A stretch of 64,000 bases of DNA, taken from assembly GCA_910578715.1 (NCBI GenBank), contig CAJTRL010000002.1, forward strand, positions 81,199 to 145,198. Reading direction: 5' to 3'. This document shows, piece after piece, positions 51,875-59,067 of this stretch; the stretch's first letter is position 1, and each line of letters opens with the position of its first letter. This DNA is from an uncultured Lachnospiraceae bacterium (GTDB lineage: Bacteria; Bacillota; Clostridia; Lachnospirales; Lachnospiraceae). The notes beneath the pieces are model-generated. The model ran no database searches. It was not told the origin of the DNA and worked only from the letters and a program-made list of their open reading frames with translations. The position numbers and the translations under genes are program-made.

Positions 51875-53635
51875 ATGGAACGAAACGCTTTTCTGATTAA
51901 CAAAAAAATACACCAGTATATTTTGCCGGGCGTGCTGATGACGGTTGCCATGCAGCTTGGTAACGTGGTGGACGGCATGATTGTGGGAAACCTTCTGGGG
52001 CCGGACGCCATGGCGGCAATCGAACTGTCCATGCCGGTGCTGCTGTTTCTGCAGATGCCGGGTATGATGCTGGCGATGGGCGGCGCGGCGGAAGCTGCGG
52101 TTTTACTGGGAAAGCGGAAGATGAGGGAGGCGGACGGCGTATTTACCGCATCCCTCATAACAGGCGCCGTTATTTCCCTCCTGTTTGCCGCATGTACGCC
52201 GTATCTTCCGGGAGTTCTTTCGTCCGCGCTTGCGGGAAATAAACAGATGGCGGCGCTGGTAAAACCCTATATTGCGGTTAATTTCTGGGGAATCCCGGTG
52301 CTGACGCTGGCGATGATTTTCTGCTATTTCATGAACGCGGATAATCACCCGCAGCTTGGAAGCGCACTTTTTATCATCGCCAATGTGGTGAATCTGATTC
52401 TGGATGTCGCGTTTTTAAAAATATTACATATGGGGATGGCGGGAAGTGCTCTTTCCACCATTATTGGTTATCTGGTAGGCATGGTGACGGTGGTTTTTTA
52501 TTTCAGGTCAAAACACAGGATGCTGAAATTGGAAAAGCCGGATAAAGAGATGCTGCTGTTTGTGAAAATGGCGGCGGCGGCCGGTGTACCGAGCGCTGCG
52601 TTTACGTTAATGGCCGCCGGAGAGTCCGTCGCGGTCAATACGGCAATCGTGCGTCTGCTCGGCAACGGCCCGATGGCGGTTTACTCCGTCTGCTCCAATG
52701 TGATGCTGATTGCGGAACTGTTTGTGGGCGGCGTTATCGGCCTGATTCCGAATATTGCCGGCATTTTATATGGGGAAAGAGACTATTACGGAATCCGCGT
52801 GCTCTGCAAAAAAGTGCTGACATACAGTTATGTTACCATTGCGGCGCTGATAGCGCTGTTTCTCCTGTTTCCTCAGGTGATTGCCGGAATGTTCGGCATT
52901 GTGGAAGGAGAAATGCTCGAATTATGTAAACTTGCGCTCCGCATTTCCGCATTCCGGTTTTTGTTCTATGTGTATAATAAGTTTTTAATGTCGTACTACC
53001 AGACGATTTTACAGCCGGGATTGTCAACAGTCATTACGGTATTACAGGGATTTGTCATTATTGTGCCGCTTACGCTCATCGGAATCCTTTGGAAGGGGCT
53101 TCCGGGCGCGTGTATTGCGGCGGTTTTCAGCGAAATACTGACGATTCTGTTCAGTACCCTTTACCGCATGATGCGGCAGAAAACCGGAAAGATTCCCGGC
53201 GGCGGCCAGTATATGCTGCCACAGATAAAGGAAGAGACGTTCTTTGACTTTTCCATTGAAAATGATATGGAAGACGTTACAAGACTCAGAGACAGGTTGT
53301 TTGCTTTTTGTGCCGATAACGGTATCTGTGAAAGAGATGCGAACCTGCTCGGACTGGCATTAGAAGAAATAACCGCCAATATCGTCCGCTACGGCTACCG
53401 TCAGGATAAAAAGAATTATATCGATATCAGCTTTACCATTCAGGATGGCAGTTATCTTCTGCGGATTCGGGATGACGGCGTGCCGTTCAACCCGCTGGAA
53501 CAGGAAATGCCGGATGACGGCCCCATCGTCGGCGGGATTGCCCTGATTCGCAAAATCATGTCGGATTTCCAGTACATGAGAGTGCTGAATATGAATAATA
53601 CGATTATCCGGTTGAAAATCGGGGAAAGGAAATGA
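51875..53635 (+). CDS. MATE-family exporter fused to RsbW-like ATPase domain
   Basis: A 586-residue protein. Residues 1-440 form a MATE transporter of about 12 helices: the N-terminal QLGNVVDGMIVGNLLGPDAM motif, PVLTLAMIFCYFMNADNHPQ and the second-half VNTAIVRLLGNGPMAVYSVC. Residues 460-586 form a histidine-kinase-like ATPase of the anti-sigma RsbW/SpoIIAB type: LGLALEEITANIVRYGYRQD (N-box), LRIRDDGVPFNP (G1 box) and GGIALIRKIMSDFQYMR. The likely job is to export the peptide made by the upstream synthetase; what the ATPase domain does is unknown. The ATG at 51875 starts the typical MATE N-terminus. Its stop overlaps the next ATG by four bases (ATGA), implying coupled translation. Confidence 0.88.
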   Translation: MERNAFLINKKIHQYILPGVLMTVAMQLGNVVDGMIVGNLLGPDAMAAIELSMPVLLFLQMPGMMLAMGGAAEAAVLLGKRKMREADGVFTASLITGAVISLLFAACTPYLPGVLSSALAGNKQMAALVKPYIAVNFWGIPVLTLAMIFCYFMNADNHPQLGSALFIIANVVNLILDVAFLKILHMGMAGSALSTIIGYLVGMVTVVFYFRSKHRMLKLEKPDKEMLLFVKMAAAAGVPSAAFTLMAAGESVAVNTAIVRLLGNGPMAVYSVCSNVMLIAELFVGGVIGLIPNIAGILYGERDYYGIRVLCKKVLTYSYVTIAALIALFLLFPQVIAGMFGIVEGEMLELCKLALRISAFRFLFYVYNKFLMSYYQTILQPGLSTVITVLQGFVIIVPLTLIGILWKGLPGACIAAVFSEILTILFSTLYRMMRQKTGKIPGGGQYMLPQIKEETFFDFSIENDMEDVTRLRDRLFAFCADNGICERDANLLGLALEEITANIVRYGYRQDKKNYIDISFTIQDGSYLLRIRDDGVPFNPLEQEMPDDGPIVGGIALIRKIMSDFQYMRVLNMNNTIIRLKIGERK

Positions 53636-54348
53636 CGGCAAAAATGGAATGGACGGAGCGGATGTTCATGGAGGAACAGGGGGCGGCGTTTTACAGGATG
53701 TGTATCGGGAACCATGAGGCAGTTCTTTACTGGATGGATGCACAGGAACTGAATGACAGTCAGTGCTTTGGCCGGAGTTACAGCTCGTTGTCATCCGAAA
53801 GACGCAGAAAAGTGGATTCCTACCTTCGCCTGAAAGATAAAAAACTATCTCTGGCCGCGGGGCTTCTGATGGACTGCGGCCTGTCCGCATACGGGCTCCG
53901 GGAGCGGGAAGTCGTGACTTCTCTTGGAAAAAACGGAAAACCGTATCTGCCCGGAGAACCGCAGATTCATTTTAACCTTTCCCATTCCGAAAATATGGCG
54001 CTGGCGGTATTTGCCGGAACGGAGACAGGGTGCGATATCGAGAAAATACAGGAAGCGGATATGACGCTGGCGGAGAAATTTCTGCATCCGGGGGAATATG
54101 CTTATCTTGCAAGACAGCCGAAGGGCACGCAGCGGAACGAGGCGTTTTACCGTATCTGGACATTAAAAGAGAGTTTCGTCAAAGCGGTCGGCGCCGGAAT
54201 GATGCTCCCGTTTCATTTTTTTGAAATGCGTATCGGGCCGGGGAAGCGGATTGCGGTCTGGCAGAAGGTGGACCGCGCGGCCTATACATTCAGAGAATAT
54301 CGGTTCGGAGGATATTGCGCGGCGGTGTGTTTCCGGGATGGGGTGTAG
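53632..54348 (+). CDS. Sfp-type 4'-phosphopantetheinyl transferase
   Basis: A 238-residue PPTase that transfers 4'-phosphopantetheine from CoA to the carrier-domain serines, needed to activate the three T domains of the synthetase. Seen: LGKNGKPYLPGEPQIHFNLSH (the P1/P1a motifs), the metal site GCDIEKI, and FYRIWTLKESFVKAVGAGM (the WxxKES motif). The size fits the Sfp class rather than AcpS. It overlaps the exporter stop by four bases and closes the biosynthetic operon, which is followed by a strong terminator at 54469-54506. Confidence 0.93.
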   Translation: MTAKMEWTERMFMEEQGAAFYRMCIGNHEAVLYWMDAQELNDSQCFGRSYSSLSSERRRKVDSYLRLKDKKLSLAAGLLMDCGLSAYGLREREVVTSLGKNGKPYLPGEPQIHFNLSHSENMALAVFAGTETGCDIEKIQEADMTLAEKFLHPGEYAYLARQPKGTQRNEAFYRIWTLKESFVKAVGAGMMLPFHFFEMRIGPGKRIAVWQKVDRAAYTFREYRFGGYCAAVCFRDGV

Positions 54349-54468
54349 GGAGAGCTGCGGGTTGAAATGTGGGAATGACAGACTTTAGAAGAGTTTATAT
54401 TGACACTTCACCGCTTATATAATATGACAATGGGGGATTTATAAAAATTAATTTTGTTTAAAAAGCAG

Positions 54469-54506
54469 GCGCTGTCCGATGCGGTTTCGCATCGGACAGC
54501 GCTTTT
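54469..54506 (+). terminator. Strong rho-independent terminator after the peptide cluster
   Basis: A 15-bp perfect stem starting GCGCTGTCCGATGCG (54469-54483) with its complement ending at 54502, a 4-base loop, then TTTT. It separates the synthetase cluster from the cas operon. Confidence 0.9.
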
Positions 54507-54685
54507 CCGGGTTCCAGGATGTAGCTATTTGTATTATTTTCTTAGAAAAGCAATACCTTTACATTCCAAAATGTAACTGTATTATACATATATTCTATTC
54601 TTCATTCAAGACAACATTTTAATAATATAATTTAGTTCTTATTTTATACCGGTATTACTTTTATATGATAATGAAAATGAATTTA

Positions 54686-54714
54686 TTGACAAATAAGAAA
54701 AAATCTGGTAAATT
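54686..54714 (+). promoter_or_regulatory. Sigma-A-type promoter of the cas operon
   Basis: A consensus TTGACA (54686-54691) and TAAATT (54709-54714) are 17 bases apart in AT-rich DNA, about 57 bases before the cas6 start. The gap 54507-54685 shows nothing else. Confidence 0.65.
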
Positions 54715-54770
54715 GTACCATAATACAACAACATAATACGACATAATCAGACAGGAGGTGGATAAAATCA

Positions 54771-55493
54771 GTGTACCAGTACAAATTAACTTTTGCGTTA
54801 GAAAAGAACCGGCTCCCCAGAGAATTGGACCGCCTGATTGTCAGTTTTCTTAAGGCTTCCGCACAGGCTGTTTCCCAGGAGTTCTACGAGAAACTGTATG
54901 ATAAAAGCAAATCAGTCCTGAAAGGTTATTCGTTCTCGTATTATCTTCCGGGAGCGAAGTTCTTAAAGGAAGAAATTGAGCTCGGAAGCAATTCTTTTTC
55001 CCTGTTTTTTTCCGATGTGGACCAACAGGAACTGCTCATGTTTTTTAACGGATTTCAGTGTATGAAATACAGAAAATGTCCGATGAACGGAAATTCCATG
55101 AGCTTGTTGTCTATCCGAATGCAGCCGCTTTCGGAAATCCGGGAAAGGGAAATCGTGATTCGGATGCAGAGCCCGCTAATTGTCAGAAATCATCATACGG
55201 AAGACAACACGGATATTTATTATACTTGTGAAACGGAAGGCTTTGAACAGGCGCTTAAAGAAAATATCAGACTTTTCCTGGAAAGGTTGGGAATGGACAT
55301 TTCGACGGAGGATTTTTCCATACAGACGATTAAAGGGAAAAAAGTGGTCGTCCCAGTATTTGGCCGGCCCGTAGATGCGTCCCTGGGAATTTTCAAACTC
55401 ACAGGTTCCAGCCGGCTGCTGAATATTCTGTATCAGGCGGGAATGGGGACGAGGCGCTCAGCGGGCCATGGAAAATTTGAAGTAATCGGATAG
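54771..55493 (+). CDS. cas6: CRISPR endoribonuclease Cas6
   Basis: A 240-residue Cas6 that cuts the pre-crRNA within each repeat. It shows the tandem RAMP-type ferredoxin folds and the C-terminal Gly-rich loop GMGTRRSAGHGKFEVIG characteristic of Cas6, with SRLLNILYQAG just before it. The start used is the GTG at 54771, 12 bases after AGGAGGTG, a longer gap than normal. It is the first gene of the effector operon. The repeat's last eight bases, ATGTAAAT, would become the crRNA 5' tag if cutting follows type I-B practice. Confidence 0.9.
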   Translation: MYQYKLTFALEKNRLPRELDRLIVSFLKASAQAVSQEFYEKLYDKSKSVLKGYSFSYYLPGAKFLKEEIELGSNSFSLFFSDVDQQELLMFFNGFQCMKYRKCPMNGNSMSLLSIRMQPLSEIREREIVIRMQSPLIVRNHHTEDNTDIYYTCETEGFEQALKENIRLFLERLGMDISTEDFSIQTIKGKKVVVPVFGRPVDASLGIFKLTGSSRLLNILYQAGMGTRRSAGHGKFEVIG

Positions 55494-55508
55494 GAAGGAG
55501 GTGTGAAA

Positions 55509-57266
55509 GTGGACGGAATAACAAGTTTACAGGAACCGTCACAGATGAATTTATTTTCTTTTATGGATGAAGAGATGGACAGAATAACGGTATCATCCGG
55601 CGATTTCCTGAAAAATGCCGGAATTGTCGGATTACAGTATCTGTTGAAAACGAACAAAAACATTCAGGAAGATGAGGATTACGGGCTTTCCGATGACGGA
55701 CAGGGACTGTGGCTGAAGCGGGAATTTGTGAAGCAGGCTGACTGGACGGGAATGTATTTTCAGGCATTCGTAGAAAAATACGGTTCAGCTACGGTTTATC
55801 GGGCGGCGCTCGATAAAATAGAAGCGATTCTGGAAAAAGCCGGACAGGAGAATTTCCAGAAAAAGGATTGTAAAGAAGATTTAAAATTCATTAACGATAA
55901 ACTTTTATCGAACAGCTACCGCTCAGGATTTGAAAATATCCGGCGGGACATCGAAAACGCGGAAGTATATGAATTGCTGAAAACCAGTAAATTGAAAGAG
56001 AGCATGGAAACGGAAGAACTTTGCGCCAGACTGCGGCAGCTCCGGGACTTTTTGGAGCAGCCTCTGTGCGAGGAGACTTTTTCGATGAAAAGCATTATCT
56101 ATAATTATATCAACCGTTTTTGGGATGGAAAAAGTTTTCTGCTGCGGGCAAATGCGGCGAAGGACATGAAAGAGATGTTCGACAGGGACTTTTCGGAACC
56201 TCTGCGGCAGTATGTTTTGGCTGGCCATGAGAAGGCGAAGGAGTTGTGTATCGACTGCAGCGAAAAGATGGACACGAAAGAAAGGGTCTCGATAGCGTTT
56301 ATGAAAGACCAGGCGGACGACCTGACGAGGAAACGCTCCGCATTCTGGAATTGCAAAGTGGATGCCTGGCTCTGCCCGGTATGCGCTTTCGTATATTCGC
56401 TTGCGCCGCTTGGATTTACACTGACAGGAAGAAACTTCGTGTTCATCAATATGAACCGGAGCGTGGAAGATTTGCTGGATGCCAACGCTTCCTATGGGAA
56501 ACTGGCCCGCGACGCAGAGCGCGGCGAAAAGGAAAAATATGCTTCCTGGATTGCGCGCACCATTGACTTGCTGCTTGGGGAAAAGAGCAGAGAACTCGGC
56601 AACATACAGGTAATTGCCAGGGGAACGGGAGAAGGCGACAGCTACACGTTTGATGTGATTTCCAAAGATGTACTGATGCTGTTAAATGATAAAAATATCC
56701 GAAATGACCTGGAGCGGCTGAGTAAATTTCCTTATGTGAAAATGGGAAAAGATTTTTGGAATATTCATGAAAATGTTATTCTGAACGTGCTGCGATACCG
56801 CAGTCAGTATACGATGCTGAACAAACTGCTGAAAATGGCGCTGGATAATGACAAAGGCAGCGAAGGCGCCATGTACAGGGCAGCATTTGTGTACGATATC
56901 CAGCTCCGGACAAGTTTATTATCGGAAAGCGGCGGGGAAAAAATAGGAGGTGCATTAATGAACCGTTACAGAGTGAGAGACGAGGGATATAAATTAAGAA
57001 ATGAATTATTGGGGGCAAAAGGAACCAGCGATGATGCCTGTATCAGGGGAACGGTCTATCAGCTGTTAAACGCCCTGTCGGTAGGAAATGTGGAGCATTT
57101 CATGGAAATTATCATGCGGGTTTATTGTTCGACCAAATTGCAGGTGCCAAATGCTTTTATAGAATTTTTGAAAGACAAAGATACGTTTGTGGAATACGGC
57201 TATGCTTTTCTGCTCGGTCTGCAGGGAAGCCATTATGAGAAAAAGGAGGAAGTAGTAAATGAGTAG
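55509..57266 (+). CDS. cas8b1: Type I-B Cas8 large subunit (Cas8b1/Cst1)
   Basis: A 585-residue large subunit of the Cascade complex, expected to recognise the PAM and start target unwinding. The two CxxC motifs that name the Cst1 group are present: CIDCSEKM and CPVCAFVY, about 50 residues apart. The C-terminal 100 residues are the helical small-subunit region and can be translated separately from the internal start at 56958. The GTG at 55509 is preferred over the one at 55503 because GGAGG ends seven bases before it. The stop overlaps cas7 by eight bases. Confidence 0.88.
   Translation: MDGITSLQEPSQMNLFSFMDEEMDRITVSSGDFLKNAGIVGLQYLLKTNKNIQEDEDYGLSDDGQGLWLKREFVKQADWTGMYFQAFVEKYGSATVYRAALDKIEAILEKAGQENFQKKDCKEDLKFINDKLLSNSYRSGFENIRRDIENAEVYELLKTSKLKESMETEELCARLRQLRDFLEQPLCEETFSMKSIIYNYINRFWDGKSFLLRANAAKDMKEMFDRDFSEPLRQYVLAGHEKAKELCIDCSEKMDTKERVSIAFMKDQADDLTRKRSAFWNCKVDAWLCPVCAFVYSLAPLGFTLTGRNFVFINMNRSVEDLLDANASYGKLARDAERGEKEKYASWIARTIDLLLGEKSRELGNIQVIARGTGEGDSYTFDVISKDVLMLLNDKNIRNDLERLSKFPYVKMGKDFWNIHENVILNVLRYRSQYTMLNKLLKMALDNDKGSEGAMYRAAFVYDIQLRTSLLSESGGEKIGGALMNRYRVRDEGYKLRNELLGAKGTSDDACIRGTVYQLLNALSVGNVEHFMEIIMRVYCSTKLQVPNAFIEFLKDKDTFVEYGYAFLLGLQGSHYEKKEEVVNE
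56958..57266 (+). CDS. cas11: Cas11 small subunit from internal start within cas8b1
   Basis: Inside cas8 a TAGGAGGTG Shine-Dalgarno (56945-56952) stands seven bases from an in-frame ATG at 56958. It gives a 102-residue helical protein beginning MNRYRVRDEGYKLRNELLG and ending EKKEEVVNE. Separate translation of the small subunit from the 3' end of the large-subunit gene is established for type I-B, I-C and I-D systems. The ribosome site and size here match that arrangement. The product would line the Cascade backbone in several copies. Confidence 0.75.
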   Translation: MNRYRVRDEGYKLRNELLGAKGTSDDACIRGTVYQLLNALSVGNVEHFMEIIMRVYCSTKLQVPNAFIEFLKDKDTFVEYGYAFLLGLQGSHYEKKEEVVNE

Positions 57267-58143
57267 ACAGGGTTTAACGGCAACCATGGTTTTTCTGGCG
57301 GAAAGCGCAAATTACGGCGAGGGAGTCGGCAATATTTCCACGCTGAAAAAGATGTCGAGGGGCAATTACGAACAGTACACTTACATTTCCAGACAGGCCA
57401 TGCGCTATAATATCGTGCAGCAGGCGGGATGGGATAACACGCCTGTGGACGGCAAAAGCGGCGTGGTACAGTTCGCACCGTCGGCGACAATTGAAGATTA
57501 TCCGGAAATTGACCTGTTCGGCTATATGAAAACGAGTTCCAAAGAAGAAGGAAAAAGCGAGAAGGGCGGAGCAGCGACAAGAAGCGCGGTCGTAAGGCTC
57601 AGCAATGCGATTGCGCTGGAACCCTATCAGAGCGATTTAGAATTTCTCACGAATATGGGACTTGCCAGAAGGCAGAATCTGGAAAACGGCATTGCGCAGA
57701 GTGAAATTCATCGGGCTTTTTATACTTATACCATTACGGCGGACCTGGACAGAATCGGTATCGACGGAGAAATTTCCATTTCCGCGGCAAAACGGGCAGA
57801 ACGGATGAAAGTCTTTCTCGACACCATTCAGTTCTTATACCGTGATATCAAAGGAAGACGCGAAAATCTGACGCCGGTCTTTGTGATAGGCGGCCGTTAT
57901 GAACGAAAAAATCCCTTTTTTGAGAACAGAATTATTCTGGAAAAGGGAAGTATACGCGTGAATACGCTGACGGAAATACTGGAAAGCAGTAACGATGTTA
58001 AAGAACATACTTATGCCGGACTGACGAGCAGTATTTTTGCCAATGACTCTGAACTGAAACAGACGCTGAAAACCGGTTCCGTCGCAGATACATTCGGTCA
58101 GTTGAAGAAAGAAGTGGATGATTATTATGGTGAAAGCAATTAG
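57259..58143 (+). CDS. cas7: Type I-B Cas7 (Cst2/DevR family)
   Basis: A 294-residue Cas7 backbone protein that coats the crRNA. The N-terminus MSRQGLTATMVFLAESANYG and KKMSRGNYEQYTYISRQAMR are typical of the Cst2/DevR group, and later parts show the RAMP pattern (YTITADLDRIGIDGEISIS, FVIGGRYERKNPFFENRII). AAAAAGGAGG lies before the ATG, which overlaps cas8. cas5 begins inside its last codons, so effector subunits are translationally coupled. Confidence 0.9.
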   Translation: MSRQGLTATMVFLAESANYGEGVGNISTLKKMSRGNYEQYTYISRQAMRYNIVQQAGWDNTPVDGKSGVVQFAPSATIEDYPEIDLFGYMKTSSKEEGKSEKGGAATRSAVVRLSNAIALEPYQSDLEFLTNMGLARRQNLENGIAQSEIHRAFYTYTITADLDRIGIDGEISISAAKRAERMKVFLDTIQFLYRDIKGRRENLTPVFVIGGRYERKNPFFENRIILEKGSIRVNTLTEILESSNDVKEHTYAGLTSSIFANDSELKQTLKTGSVADTFGQLKKEVDDYYGESN

Positions 58144-58900
58144 AGTGGAATGTTTTCAAAATCTGGTCAATTACCGTAAGCCGAGCAGTTTTATTATCAA
58201 GGAATCCTATCCGCTGCCGCCCTATTCCACGGTGCTCGGTATGATTCATACGGCGTGCGGTTATAAAAAAGACGATTTTCATCCGATGAAAATCAGCATT
58301 CAGGGAAAAAACGCCGGTTCAGTGTCCGAATTGTATACCCGATATTCTTTTTCTTTTGATACAAAATATGAAAGTGGAAGGCATCAGGTCTGCATCCGGG
58401 GAAAAAATATGGATTACGGTGCCTTTAAGGGGATTGCTCATGTTGAACTGATTTGCTGTAATGAGATGGTCCTGCATATCATACCGAAGGATGAGGATTT
58501 TGAAACGGTTTTTCGTTCCTTACAAAATCCACCCGTTTATCTGTCACTTGGCCGGCATGAAGATTTGCTCGATATCAGAAACGTGGAAATCGTAGAACTG
58601 CAGAAAAAAGATGGGGTTATCGCGCGCAATGATATTTATATTCCTGTGGGAGAGAAGAAGGACGAGGAAGCCAGTCAGACAATCGCGTACGATAATATAT
58701 CTATTCCAATAGAGGCTGCAGATATCGGAAACAGAAGTATGACCGTTTATACGCTTACCAAAGAGTATGAAATTACGAAACAGGGACTTCGCCGCTGGAA
58801 AGCGGAAGGCGGGAAAGTGCGGGCGTATTATTTTCCGCATGGTACGTCGCTCGATAACGTGCTCGTGGACAGTCATGACGATATCGTGGCTTTGGCGTAA
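58127..58900 (+). CDS. cas5: Type I-B Cas5
   Basis: A 257-residue Cas5 that binds the crRNA 5' tag. The N-terminal RAMP core RVECFQNLVNYRKPSSFIIK and YPLPPYSTVLGMIHTACGY (the PxxST-GM pattern of Cas5 near helix 1) are clear. The ATG at 58127 is the family-like start; the frame begins three codons earlier. It overlaps the cas7 end by 17 bases. A 167-base gap to cas3 follows, in which no gene is seen. Confidence 0.88.
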   Translation: MVKAIRVECFQNLVNYRKPSSFIIKESYPLPPYSTVLGMIHTACGYKKDDFHPMKISIQGKNAGSVSELYTRYSFSFDTKYESGRHQVCIRGKNMDYGAFKGIAHVELICCNEMVLHIIPKDEDFETVFRSLQNPPVYLSLGRHEDLLDIRNVEIVELQKKDGVIARNDIYIPVGEKKDEEASQTIAYDNISIPIEAADIGNRSMTVYTLTKEYEITKQGLRRWKAEGGKVRAYYFPHGTSLDNVLVDSHDDIVALA

Positions 58901-59067
58901 GTCCGGGGGAAGAGACGGAGCGGCGGAAAACTGAAGTTTGATAGAAAAGAAAAATGGGGTCGGCGGTGTGAATCCGGGGATAGAAGTAGAAACGTGGATA
59001 AAAACAGGACTGCATGATTAAGAAGAACGTACCGCGGCGTGTAAATGTTGTAAGTTGATAGAAAGGC

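Noticed and set aside
54400..54423. TTGACA and TATAAT after the PPTase gene
   Set aside because: The spacing is 12 bases, too short for a sigma-A promoter, and it lies before a terminator.
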